Positions 26,227 through 34,126 of a DNA stretch of 64,000 bases are shown here, piece after piece (within the stretch, counting starts at the first letter, position 1; the number at the start of each line of letters is the position of its first letter). The stretch is from NCBI RefSeq assembly GCF_900110555.1, contig NZ_FOEE01000001.1, forward strand, positions 62,001 through 126,000, given 5' to 3'. Under the pieces are notes generated by a model that saw only the letters and a program-made list of their open reading frames with translations, did not search any database and was not told the DNA's origin. Both the position numbers and the translations under genes were made by a program. Source of the DNA: Trujillonella endophytica. Lineage in GTDB: Bacteria; Actinomycetota; Actinomycetes; Mycobacteriales; Geodermatophilaceae.

Positions 26227-26778
26227 TCAGGCCGTGCCGGAGCCGCAGACGTCCTGGGCCTCGGAGGCCGAGTCGAGCACGGCGGCGACCTCCTCGGCCG
26301 AGGCCAGGCCGGCGAACTCCGGGCCGAGCACGACGTCGACCACCTCGGTGGCCCGGGTGTCGACCCAGTCGCCGGCGCCGGGCACGTACACCGCGACGAA
26401 CGAGGCGACCACGGTGCCGCGGCGGCCGTAGCGCAGCTCCCCGGTGCCGGCGACCTCCCGGCCGGTGTCGTCGTTGAGGACCTCCTCGACCTGGAAGCCG
26501 AACGACTGCAGCTGCGAGGCGACCTGCTGGGCCAGGCCCGCGGTGTCGGTGGCGTTGAGCACGCGCAGCGAGATCGTCGCCGGGTCCAGCGCGGGCGGAG
26601 CCTCCTCGGCCTCCTCGCAGGCGGCCTCGGCCTGCTCCTCCTTCTCGGCGGCGTCGCCGAGCACCTTCCACCAGACGCCGAACGCGGCGATGGCGAGGAC
26701 CAGCAGGAAGATCAGTGGGGGAAGGGGGCGGCGGCCACTGCGCGGCCGGACCGCCGGACGGTCCGTCGTCGTGCTCAC
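26227..26778 (-). CDS. LytR C-terminal-domain membrane protein (Cei-like)
   Basis: A 183-aa single-pass protein: a ~25-residue basic cytoplasmic N-terminus, a transmembrane helix (PLIFLLVLAIAAFGVWW), then an acidic linker and an extracytoplasmic LytR_C domain (ISLRVLNATDTAGLAQQVASQL … VASFVAVYVPG). Its position between suhB and DUF4193 matches mycobacterial Cei (Rv2700, cell envelope integrity, from memory). GTG 26778 has GGAG close upstream. Convergent with suhB. Two Cys (linker and C-terminus) could form a disulfide outside the cell. Confidence 0.85.
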   Translation of the reverse strand: MSTTTDRPAVRPRSGRRPLPPLIFLLVLAIAAFGVWWKVLGDAAEKEEQAEAACEEAEEAPPALDPATISLRVLNATDTAGLAQQVASQLQSFGFQVEEVLNDDTGREVAGTGELRYGRRGTVVASFVAVYVPGAGDWVDTRATEVVDVVLGPEFAGLASAEEVAAVLDSASEAQDVCGSGTA

Positions 26779-26825
26779 CGGTGCTCCAGTCCCACGGCGC
26801 GGGAGTCTATGGGCGCGGAGTGGGA

Positions 26826-27869
26826 CTAGAGGGCACCGTCGTCCAGCGCGGCGCGTCCCAGCTCCACGCACGGGCCGATGCGCTCTGCGAAGCCGGTGGT
26901 GTCCTTGCCGGCCATGGCGCCGGCGGCCGAGCGGGCGACGATCCCCGCCACGATCGCGGCGAACTTGAAGAAGGCGAAGCCCACGTACCAGGAGAGGTCG
27001 GACAGGTCCGCGCCGCTGCGCTGCGCGTACCGCTCGGCGATCTCCCGCCGGGTGGGGAACCCGGGCAGCGTGGTCACGGTGCTGAGCACCGGGCGGTCCT
27101 CGCCGGCCTCCGGCCAGTACAGGAAGAGCATCCCGATGTCGGTCAGCGGGTCGCCGAGGGTGGACATCTCCCAGTCCAGGACGGCGCGGATGCCGCCCGG
27201 GGTCTCCGGGTCGAGCAGGCAGTTGTCCAGCCGGTAGTCGCCGTGCACGATCCCGGACCGCCGGCCGGCGGGCACCGTCTCCGCCAGCCGCGCGGCGAGG
27301 GCGTCCATGTCGGGGCGGTCCCGGTCGCGGGTGGCGTCCCACTGCTTCGTCCAGCGCCGCACCTGGCGCGCGGCGAAGCCCTCGGGGCGCCCGAAGTCGG
27401 CCAGCCCGACCGCGGCGGGGTCGACCGCGTGCAGGTCGGCCAGGACGTCGACCAGCCCGTCGCCGATCGCCCGGCGCTGCGCCGGGGTGTCGGCGTAGCC
27501 CGGGGGCAGCTCCTCGACGACGTGCACCCCCGTGACCTTCTCCATCACGTAGAACGGCGCGCCCAGCACGCCGGTGTCGGTGCACAGGTGCAGCGTCCGC
27601 GGCACGGGGACGGCGGTGTCGGCCAGCGCGGAGATGACCCGGTGCTCCCGCTCCATGTCGTGCGCGGTGGCCAGCACGGCGCCGGTCGGGGGCCGGCGCA
27701 GGATGACCGAGTCGTCCGCGGAGCCGCCCTCGGGCGTCACCACGTACGTGAGGTTGGACATGCCGGCGGCGATCAGCTCGACGTCCACCCGCCGCCAGCG
27801 CTCGTCGCCGAGCGCGCCGACGAGGTAGGGCCCGACGACGGCCGGATCAGCACCCACGGGAGTCGACAC
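26826..27869 (-). CDS. Phosphotransferase-family protein (APH-like, acyl-CoA-dehydrogenase-associated type)
   Basis: A 347-aa aminoglycoside-phosphotransferase-fold kinase of the subgroup linked to acyl-CoA dehydrogenases. The catalytic loop HGDYRLDNCLLD (about residues 208-219) and Mg-binding DWEMSTLGDP are intact; an N-lobe AGMSNLTYVV replaces a classical P-loop. The substrate may be a hydroxyacyl-CoA or small alcohol, unknown. GTG 27869 is fixed by TACCCT (27881-27876, minus) six bases upstream. It is not part of the mycobacterial version of this block, so it is probably a lineage insertion. Confidence 0.85.
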   Translation of the reverse strand: MSTPVGADPAVVGPYLVGALGDERWRRVDVELIAAGMSNLTYVVTPEGGSADDSVILRRPPTGAVLATAHDMEREHRVISALADTAVPVPRTLHLCTDTGVLGAPFYVMEKVTGVHVVEELPPGYADTPAQRRAIGDGLVDVLADLHAVDPAAVGLADFGRPEGFAARQVRRWTKQWDATRDRDRPDMDALAARLAETVPAGRRSGIVHGDYRLDNCLLDPETPGGIRAVLDWEMSTLGDPLTDIGMLFLYWPEAGEDRPVLSTVTTLPGFPTRREIAERYAQRSGADLSDLSWYVGFAFFKFAAIVAGIVARSAAGAMAGKDTTGFAERIGPCVELGRAALDDGAL

Positions 27870-28145
27870 GGCCGCAGGGTAACCTCTGGCGCTCCGCGAC
27901 CCCCCGGCCAGATCGGCGTGGATGTGTCGGTCGGCGGCAGCCGGGCACAAACCGGGGCCGGTCGGCGTTGGGGGGCCTGCCGGTCCGCTGCGCCGGCTCT
28001 CGAGTCGGGAACGGGGTGGCCCGGCGAGGGACACGAGCACGGACCAACCGGTCGCTTGTTGCGGCCGGCCAGGACGGTGGCGCCCCGCGCCCCCGTCGAC
28101 CAGCCGGGCGAGAGCCCGACAGCACCCCGGAGGAGGGGCACACAC
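27870..28145. other. Divergent promoter gap between the phosphotransferase and DUF4193 genes
   Basis: 276 bp with no gene. The minus-strand -10 (TACCCT) abuts the phosphotransferase start. On the plus side a GGAGGAGG ribosome site precedes DUF4193, but I could not identify its -10/-35 with confidence. No other structure stands out. Confidence 0.5.
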
Positions 28146-28445
28146 ATGGCCACCGACTACGACGCCCCGCGCCGCAACGAGGCGGACGAGCTCGGCGAGG
28201 ACTCGCTCGAGGAGCTCAAGGCGCGACGCGCGGAGGCTCAGTCCTCGTCCGTCGACGTCGACGAGACGGACTTCAACGAGAACCTCGAACTGCCCGGCGC
28301 GGACCTGAGCAACGAGGAGCTCACCGTGCGGGTCCTGCCCAAGCAGGAGGACGAGTTCACCTGCTCGCGCTGCTTCCTGGTGCAGCACCGCACCCGACTG
28401 GCCGCCACCCGAGGCGACCAGCTGCTCTGCCGCGACTGCGCCTGA
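28146..28445 (+). CDS. DUF4193 zinc-finger protein
   Basis: A 99-aa actinobacterial protein with an acidic N-terminal half (NEADELGEDSLEELKARR, about 11-28) and a C-terminal CxxC…CxxC zinc site (CSRCFLVQHRTRL and LLCRDCA at the very end). The fold is reminiscent of small RNA-polymerase-binding or DksA-type zinc proteins; function unknown. ATG 28146 with GGAGGAGG about seven bases upstream. Between the Cei-like gene and dut as in mycobacteria. Confidence 0.88.
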   Translation: MATDYDAPRRNEADELGEDSLEELKARRAEAQSSSVDVDETDFNENLELPGADLSNEELTVRVLPKQEDEFTCSRCFLVQHRTRLAATRGDQLLCRDCA

Positions 28446-28478
28446 GGTAGCGGCCACCGGAACGCCACGAGGGGGACC

Positions 28479-29378
28479 ATGAGCGGGCCGCTGCGCATCG
28501 GGCCGGAGCGCGAGGTGCCGCCACCGCGGCCGGTGCCCGGGCCCGGGACACCTCCGCCCGCCTCCGGCACGCCGGAAGCGGGCGGCGGCGCGGCCCGCGC
28601 TGCCCGGCTGCTCGCCGTGGCGGTGGCGGGGCTCCTGCGCGAGCCCGGCCACGAGGCGGCCGCGGGCCCCGGTGCGGCCGCCCGCGCCGTCGGCGGCGCC
28701 CTGCGTGACGTGGCGGCCGCCGTCGCCGCCGCGGTCGGGTCCGGTCGCGCCGGCGCCCCGGGCCGCACGGACGGCGTCGCGCCTCCCGGCGACCCGAGGT
28801 CGGGGGCGCTGCTGGGCGACCTGCTGGCCGCCGCAGCCCCGCGACTGCCCATCCGCGACGCCGCCCGGTTGCGGGCCGCGCACCCGGGCGCGACCGACGA
28901 GGAGATCGCCGACGCGCTGGTCGCCAGGGCCGGGCGGCTCACGGCCGCCGTCGGCGCGGCCACCGGCGGGCTCGCTGCCGCGCACTGGTTCGCGCCGCCG
29001 TCGCTCCTGGCACTTCCCCTGGAGCTGGCCGCCGAGACCGTCCTGACCGCCGCGGTGGAGGTCGTGCTGCTCGGCGAGCTGCACGAGCTGCACGGCCGCG
29101 CACCGGACGGCGACGCGCGCCGGCGGGCCGCCGCCTACCTGGCCGGCTGGTCGGCCCAGCGCTCGGTCGACCGGACGGGCGGCACCGGGCCGGCCTCGGT
29201 GCTGGGCGTCGTCGCCTTCTCCGCCCTGCGCCGCCGCCTGGGCCGCCGGCTGGCCCGGAGCGCTCCGGCCGCGGCGCCGTTCCTCCTGGGGGCCGCGCTG
29301 GGCGGGCGCGGCAACCGGAAGGCGACCGAGACGCTGGCCCGGCGGCTCCGGGCCGACCTCCGCGGGCCCCGGCCCTGA
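28479..29378 (+). CDS. Conserved hypothetical Ala-rich protein
   Basis: A 299-aa protein I do not recognise with confidence. The N-terminal ~35 residues are Pro/Gly-rich. A central region contains two amphipathic to hydrophobic stretches ([21 protein letters not shown] and [20 protein letters not shown]), then a conserved-looking [25 protein letters not shown] block, a further hydrophobic stretch and a basic tail. It may be membrane-associated, remotely like EcsC-type proteins. ATG 28479 with GGGGGA upstream. Lies between DUF4193 and dut, where mycobacteria have a DUF3093 gene. Confidence 0.7.
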   Translation: MSGPLRIGPEREVPPPRPVPGPGTPPPASGTPEAGGGAARAARLLAVAVAGLLREPGHEAAAGPGAAARAVGGALRDVAAAVAAAVGSGRAGAPGRTDGVAPPGDPRSGALLGDLLAAAAPRLPIRDAARLRAAHPGATDEEIADALVARAGRLTAAVGAATGGLAAAHWFAPPSLLALPLELAAETVLTAAVEVVLLGELHELHGRAPDGDARRRAAAYLAGWSAQRSVDRTGGTGPASVLGVVAFSALRRRLGRRLARSAPAAAPFLLGAALGGRGNRKATETLARRLRADLRGPRP

Positions 29379-29397
29379 GCCTTATAGGGTCGCCGAC

Positions 29398-29877
29398 GTG
29401 CTGCACCCCTCCGATCCCCCCGGCCGCGCCGAGGTGGAGGTGCCGGTCCGGCTGACCGCGCCGGAGGCGGTCGCGCCCCGCTACGCCCTGCCCGGCGACG
29501 CCGGCGCCGACCTGGCCCTCGCGGAGGACGTCGAGCTGGCGCCGTTCCAGCGCGCCCTCGTCGGCACGGGGGTGGCCGTGGCGATCCCGGAGGGGTACGC
29601 CGGGTTCGTCCACCCCCGGTCGGGGCTCGCCCACCGGCTCGGGCTGAGCCTGGTGAACGCACCGGGGACCATCGACGCCGGCTACCGGGGGGAGATCAAG
29701 GTGAATCTCGTGAACCTCGACCCGACCACGCCGCTCACGCTGCGGCGCGGTGACCGGGTCGCCCAGCTCGTCGTGCAGCCGGTGGTCCGGGCCCGGTTCG
29801 TGCCGGTCGAGGACCTGCCGGCGAGCGATCGCGGCGCCGGCGGCCACGGCTCCACCGGCCTGGGCGGGGAGGCCTGA
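29398..29877 (+). CDS. dut: dUTP diphosphatase
   Basis: A 159-aa trimeric dUTPase that hydrolyses dUTP to dUMP, preventing uracil incorporation. All five motifs are present: DAGADL (about 37-42), HPRSGLA (70-76), [14 protein letters not shown] (86-99), RGDRVAQLV (117-125) and the C-terminal Gly-rich [13 protein letters not shown] 29398 is supported by TAGGGT (29385-29390) seven bases upstream, implying a leaderless transcript. Followed after one base by DUF3710. Confidence 0.95.
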   Translation: MLHPSDPPGRAEVEVPVRLTAPEAVAPRYALPGDAGADLALAEDVELAPFQRALVGTGVAVAIPEGYAGFVHPRSGLAHRLGLSLVNAPGTIDAGYRGEIKVNLVNLDPTTPLTLRRGDRVAQLVVQPVVRARFVPVEDLPASDRGAGGHGSTGLGGEA

Positions 29878-29878
29878 C

Positions 29879-30604
29879 ATGCCGTTCGGAAAGCGTCGCA
29901 ACCGCATCGACCGCAGCCTGCGCGAGAAGGGGGTCCCGCCCGAGCCGCAGCTCCGCGAGCGCGAGGTCGAGGAGACCACCGGTCCCTACGACGAGGTCGA
30001 CGTGCCCGCAGACGGCGCCCCCCGCATCGACCTGGGCTCCCTGCGGCTGCCCGCGGTGGGCGGCACGGAGCTGCGGGTGGACCTCAACCAGCAGCAGAAG
30101 GTCGTGTCGGCCACCGTCCGCCACGGCGAGTCGATGCTGCAGGTGGCGGCCTTCGCGGCCCCGCGCGCCGGCGGCATCTGGGACGACGTCCGCGCCGACC
30201 TGGCCCGCTCCGCCTCGGGGCAGGGCGGCTCGCTCACGGAGGTCGACGGTCCCTTCGGCCGGGAGCTCGCCGGGCACGTGCGCGTGACCCCGCCGGCCCA
30301 GCCCGGGCAGGCGGCGCCGGCCCCCGAGCGGCGGGCCACGCGCTTCCTCGGCGTCGACGGCCCGCGCTGGTTCCTGCGCGGGATGATCAGCGGGCCCGCG
30401 GCAGCGAGCCCCGAGGCCGCCGCCCCGCTGGAGACGGTCTTCCGCGGGATCGTCGTCGTCCGCGGCTCGGCGCCGATGCCCGTGCGCGAGCAGCTGCCGC
30501 TCGCCCTGCCGCCGCAGGCCGCGGCGCAGGTCGCGGCCCAGCAGGCCGCCCGGCAGCAGGCCGGGGGCGCCGCCCGACCGGCCCCGCCACCGCAGCAGGC
30601 GTGA
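29879..30604 (+). CDS. DUF3710 protein
   Basis: A 241-aa actinobacterial protein. A basic N-terminus (PFGKRRNRIDRSLREKG) precedes a folded core with IDLGSLRLPAVGG, QQQKVVSATVRHGESMLQVAAFAAPR and RWFLRGMISGPAA, typical of DUF3710; the last ~50 residues are Ala/Gln/Pro-rich and disordered. Function unknown. ATG 29879 begins two bases after the dut stop and the gene's stop overlaps the next start by four bases, so it is in an operon with dut, the hydrolase and DUF3159. Confidence 0.88.
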   Translation: MPFGKRRNRIDRSLREKGVPPEPQLREREVEETTGPYDEVDVPADGAPRIDLGSLRLPAVGGTELRVDLNQQQKVVSATVRHGESMLQVAAFAAPRAGGIWDDVRADLARSASGQGGSLTEVDGPFGRELAGHVRVTPPAQPGQAAPAPERRATRFLGVDGPRWFLRGMISGPAAASPEAAAPLETVFRGIVVVRGSAPMPVREQLPLALPPQAAAQVAAQQAARQQAGGAARPAPPPQQA

Positions 30605-31386
30605 CGCCGGGAGTGGCCTACGGGCCGCACCCGGACCAGTTCCTGGAGCTCTTCCTGCCCGACGGCGCCTCCCCGGCGCCCGTCGTCGTGGTCGTGCACG
30701 GCGGCTTCTGGCGTGCCGCGTACGGGGTGGAGCCGGCCCGCCCGCTGGCCGCCGACCTCGCGGCCGCCGGGTTCGCCGCCGTCGCCGTGGAGTACCGCCG
30801 GGTCGGCGCGGGCGGGGGCTGGCCGGAGACCGTCCAGGACCTCGCCGACGCCCTGGACGCGCTGCCCGGGCTCGAGGAGGCCGGCCGGCTGGACCTCTCG
30901 GACGTGACGGTCGTCGGGCACTCCGCCGGCGGGCACCTGGCCGCCTGGGCCGCGGCCCGCCCGCTGCTGCCCCCGGGTGCGCCGGGCGCCGGCCCCCGCG
31001 TCCGGGTCGCGGCCGCCGTCCTGCAGGCCGGGGTGCTCGACCTGGAGCGGGCCGCCGAGCAGGACCTGGGCCGCGGGGCCGTGCGGAACCTGCTCGGCGG
31101 GCCGCCGACGCCGGACGTCGCCGCACTGGCCAGCCCGGTCCGGCTGCTGCCCACCGGCGCCGAGGTCCTCTGCGTGCACGGCACGGAGGACGACGTCGTC
31201 CCGCCCGAGCAGAGCGAGCGCTACGTGCAGGCGGCCACGCGTGCCGGGGACCGCGCCGAGCTGCGGCTGGTGCCCGGGGACCACATGTCGCTCGTCGATC
31301 CGGAGGGGCCTGCCTGGGGTCTGGTGCGGGAGTGGCTGCGCTCCCGTGCCGCCCGCGCCGCCGCCGGAGCTACCCTGGATCCGTGA
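30601..31386 (+). CDS. Alpha/beta hydrolase (esterase / kynurenine-formamidase-like)
   Basis: A 261-aa serine hydrolase. The oxyanion motif HGGFWRAAY (about 37-45) and nucleophile elbow GHSAGG (Ser about 108) mark the BD-FAE/HSL-like esterase clade; the Asp is in HGTEDDVVPPEQS and the His in GDHMSLVDP. Substrate unknown. The GTG start overlaps the DUF3710 stop (GTGA), and its own stop lies three bases inside the next gene. A TACCCT at 31371-31376 inside its 3' end is positioned to drive leaderless transcription of that next gene. Confidence 0.85.
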   Translation: MTPGVAYGPHPDQFLELFLPDGASPAPVVVVVHGGFWRAAYGVEPARPLAADLAAAGFAAVAVEYRRVGAGGGWPETVQDLADALDALPGLEEAGRLDLSDVTVVGHSAGGHLAAWAAARPLLPPGAPGAGPRVRVAAAVLQAGVLDLERAAEQDLGRGAVRNLLGGPPTPDVAALASPVRLLPTGAEVLCVHGTEDDVVPPEQSERYVQAATRAGDRAELRLVPGDHMSLVDPEGPAWGLVREWLRSRAARAAAGATLDP

Positions 31387-31760
31387 CAGAGACCCGGCCG
31401 AGCGGCTGGTTCACCCGGACCCTGCAGCGGCTCACCGCCGACGACCACACCCGTGACGCCGAGCAGTTGCGCGACGAGGCCGCCAGCGCCGGCTGCGAGG
31501 CCGTCAGCGCCTGCCGCAGGGGCGCGGTGGTCACCGTGACCGGGCGGCTGAAGTCGGTCGTCTACACGCCCCGGGAGACCGTGCCCACCCTCGAGGCCGA
31601 GCTGTTCGACGGCTCGGGTTCGGTCACGCTGGTCTGGCTGGGGCGCCGGCGCATCGCCGGCATCGAGCCCGGGCGCACGCTCACCGCGCGCGGCCGCTTC
31701 GGCTCGTTCGAGGGTCGCGAGGTCATCTACAACCCCTGGTACGAGCTGGGCGTCGGGTGA
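31383..31760 (+). CDS. OB-fold nucleic-acid-binding protein
   Basis: A 125-aa protein with an OB fold (about 42-122: RGAVVTVTGRLKSVVY … ELFDGSGSVTLVWLGRRR … LTARGRFGSFEGREVIYNPWYEL), resembling the anticodon-binding/RecG-wedge OB type. It likely binds single-stranded nucleic acid; the target is unknown. GTG 31383 overlaps the hydrolase stop and sits exactly six bases after TACCCT, so it can be made both by coupling and from an internal leaderless promoter. Matches the OB-fold gene found downstream of dut/DUF3710 in mycobacteria. Confidence 0.85.
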   Translation: MTETRPSGWFTRTLQRLTADDHTRDAEQLRDEAASAGCEAVSACRRGAVVTVTGRLKSVVYTPRETVPTLEAELFDGSGSVTLVWLGRRRIAGIEPGRTLTARGRFGSFEGREVIYNPWYELGVG

Positions 31761-32608
31761 CGGCTGAGGCCGGGAACGACCGCCCACCGGGCGGGGCGAC
31801 GGAGGAGGAGCGGTCCGCCGCCGACGACGGCGGTAGCCGGACCCCGGTGTTCGACCGCCACCTCGTGCTCGACCAGCTGGGCGGCTGGCGCGGGATGGTC
31901 GACGCCACGCTGCCGACCGTCGCGTTCATCGTCGCCAACTCCCTCGGTGGGCTGCGCGTCGGCATCTGGAGCGCGCTGGGTGCGGCCCTCCTCGTGTTCC
32001 TGCTGCGCATGGCCCGGCGGGAGAGCATCCAGCAGGCCGTCAGCGGGCTGTTCGCGGTCGGCGTCGCGGTGGCCATCGCGGCCTACTCGGGCCAGGCCCG
32101 CGACTTCTACGTCGTCGGCATCATCCGCAACGTGGGGATCGGCCTGCTGCTGCTCGGCTCGGTGCTGGTGCGCTGGCCGCTGGTCGGGGTCATCGCCGAG
32201 TTCCTCGCGCCGAGCCACCTGGGGGCGATGGCGACCACCACGGCGCACCCGCCGGGCATGCGCGGCCGCCTGCACCGCGCCTCGGCGGTCCTGCAGCCGG
32301 CGGAGCGCGACCCCGACACCGGCACCCGCGCCGCCGATCCCGCGGCGGAGTGCCACTGGCGCGACGACCGCCGGCTGGTGCGCGCCTACGGCTGGCTGAC
32401 CGTCCTGTGGGGGGCGGTCTTCCTCCTGCGGGCGGCGATCACCGGCCCGCTGTACTTCCTGAGCGAGGACGACGACGCCACGGCGCTCGGCGTCGTCTCG
32501 CTGCTGCTGGGCATCCCCGTGACGGTCGTCGAGCTCGCCGTGACGCTGTGGGTCATCGCGCGGCTGCACCGCCACCGCGCCCCGGCGCTCCCCCCGCGCG
32601 CCGCCTGA
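31757..32608 (+). CDS. DUF3159 integral membrane protein
   Basis: A 283-aa protein with about five to six membrane segments in the DUF3159 arrangement (VDATLPTVAFIVANSLGG, GAALLVFLLRMARRES, AVSGLFAVGVAVAIAAYSG, GIGLLLLGSVLVRWPLVG, LTVLWGAVFLLRAAITG). The N-terminal 30 residues are hydrophilic. Function unknown; related to spore-septation-type A-like membrane proteins by general look. GTG start overlaps the OB-fold stop (GTGA); last gene of the dut operon. Convergent with the TrkA-type pair. Confidence 0.88.
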   Translation: MTAEAGNDRPPGGATEEERSAADDGGSRTPVFDRHLVLDQLGGWRGMVDATLPTVAFIVANSLGGLRVGIWSALGAALLVFLLRMARRESIQQAVSGLFAVGVAVAIAAYSGQARDFYVVGIIRNVGIGLLLLGSVLVRWPLVGVIAEFLAPSHLGAMATTTAHPPGMRGRLHRASAVLQPAERDPDTGTRAADPAAECHWRDDRRLVRAYGWLTVLWGAVFLLRAAITGPLYFLSEDDDATALGVVSLLLGIPVTVVELAVTLWVIARLHRHRAPALPPRAA

Positions 32609-32621
32609 CCGGCCGCCGCGC

Positions 32622-33284
32622 TCAGCGGGCGGCGGAGAGGACCTCCTGCAGCTGCTCCTCGACGTCGGCATGGGTGACGAACAGCAGCTCGTCGCCGGCC
32701 TCCAGCGGCTCGTCCGGGCTGGGGGTGATCACGCGGTCGCCGCGCAAGATCGCCGTCAGCACCGTCTCGCGGGGCAGGGGCACCTCGCGCAGCGGCTTGC
32801 CGACCCACGGGGTGTCCTCGGCGAGGGTGATCTCCACGAGGTTGGCCGCGCCCTTGCGGAAGGTCATCAGCCGGACCACGTCGCCGACGGTCACGGCCTC
32901 CTCGACCAGCGCGGCCAGGACGCGCGGGGTGGAGACGGCGACGTCGACCCCCCAGGCCTCGGTGTAGAGCCACTCGTTGCGCGGGTCCTTGACGCGGGCG
33001 ACCACGCGGTTGACGGCGAACTCCGTCTTGGCCAGCAGCGACACGACCAGGTTGGCCTTGTCGTCGCCGGTGGCGGCGACCACGACGTCGCAGGTGGCGA
33101 GCTGGGCCTCCTCGAGCGAGGACACCTCGCACGCGTCGGCCTGCACCCACTCGGCCCCCGGGACGGCACGGGTCCGCACCTTCCTCGGGTCCTTCTCGAT
33201 GAGCATCACGGTGTGCCCGTTGCTCAGCAGCTCCCCGGCGATCGAGCGGCCGACGGCGCCCGCGCCCACGATGGCGACCCGCAT
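32622..33284 (-). CDS. TrkA-type potassium-channel regulator (CeoC-like)
   Basis: A 220-aa RCK protein. TrkA-N Rossmann domain (VAIVGAGAVGRSIAGELL, about 3-20; GxGxxG) binds NAD(H), and a TrkA-C domain begins near residue 140. It would gate a Trk/Ktr-type K+ transporter, whose membrane subunit is not in the window. The start ATG overlaps by one base the stop of the paralogous gene upstream (TGATG), so they are co-translated, as in mycobacterial ceoB-ceoC. Confidence 0.9.
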   Translation of the reverse strand: MRVAIVGAGAVGRSIAGELLSNGHTVMLIEKDPRKVRTRAVPGAEWVQADACEVSSLEEAQLATCDVVVAATGDDKANLVVSLLAKTEFAVNRVVARVKDPRNEWLYTEAWGVDVAVSTPRVLAALVEEAVTVGDVVRLMTFRKGAANLVEITLAEDTPWVGKPLREVPLPRETVLTAILRGDRVITPSPDEPLEAGDELLFVTHADVEEQLQEVLSAAR

Positions 33285-33952
33285 CAGTCCTGCCCTCTCT
33301 CGGGGCCGCGCTCGACGATCTGGTGCACCCGCGCGGTGATCGCGTCGGTGGCGGCGAGCACGATCTGGTCGCCGTCCTGGAGCACGGTGGTCTGCGTGGC
33401 CAGCTGCGCCTCGCCGAACCGGACCAGCCAGGCCGCCCGCGCGCTAGTGGCCTGCTCCAGCTCGGCGAGCGGATGCCCCACCCACACGTCGGTGACGGTG
33501 ACCCGCAGCATCAGCACCTGGCCGGTCGGTTCCCGCCACAGCTCGTTGACCTTGACCGACAGCAGCTCGCGCAGCAGGCGGTTCACCGTCCAGGGGACGG
33601 TGGCCACGCTCGGGATGCCCATCCGCTCGTAGACCTCCGCCCGCTTGGAGTCGTAGATGCGGGCGACGACGTGCTGGACGCCGAACGTCTCGCGGGCCAC
33701 GCGGGCGCTGATGATGTTCGAGTTGTCGCCGCTGCTGACCGCGGCGAAGGCGCCGGCGGAGTCGATGCCGGCGTCCAGCAGCGTCTGCCGGTCGAACCCC
33801 AGGCCGGTGACCTGGCGCCCGGTGAAGTCCGGACCGAGCCGGCGGAAGGCCTCGGGGTCCTGGTCGATGACCGCGACGCTGTGGCCGACCTCCTCCAGCC
33901 GCCGCGCGATGGCCGAGCCGACGCGGCCGCAGCCCATGACGACCACGTGCAC
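33284..33952 (-). CDS. TrkA-type potassium-channel regulator (CeoB-like)
   Basis: A 222-aa RCK protein with a TrkA-N domain (VVVMGCGRVGSAIARRLEEVGH, about 3-24; acidic NAD-binding residue in VIDQD) and a TrkA-C domain near 140-215. Paralogue of the gene it overlaps; the two probably form a hetero-octameric gating ring. GTG 33952 has GAGGAG six bases upstream. Divergent from the APC permease, with 174 bp between starts that contain the permease's TACCAT -10. Confidence 0.9.
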   Translation of the reverse strand: MHVVVMGCGRVGSAIARRLEEVGHSVAVIDQDPEAFRRLGPDFTGRQVTGLGFDRQTLLDAGIDSAGAFAAVSSGDNSNIISARVARETFGVQHVVARIYDSKRAEVYERMGIPSVATVPWTVNRLLRELLSVKVNELWREPTGQVLMLRVTVTDVWVGHPLAELEQATSARAAWLVRFGEAQLATQTTVLQDGDQIVLAATDAITARVHQIVERGPERGQD

Positions 33953-34126
33953 GTGTCGCTCCTCATCCGGGGGTGGGATCTGGGAGGCGTGCGTCCCACC
34001 CGCACCGCGCGCGAAGCTACACCCGCCGGGGCCTGCGGGGTGGGGGCCGGGGGGAGGTCCCTCTCACGGGCGGGGTGCGCGCCGCGCCGCGGCGCGATGC
34101 GGCCGGTCGTCCGTACCATCGCCGCC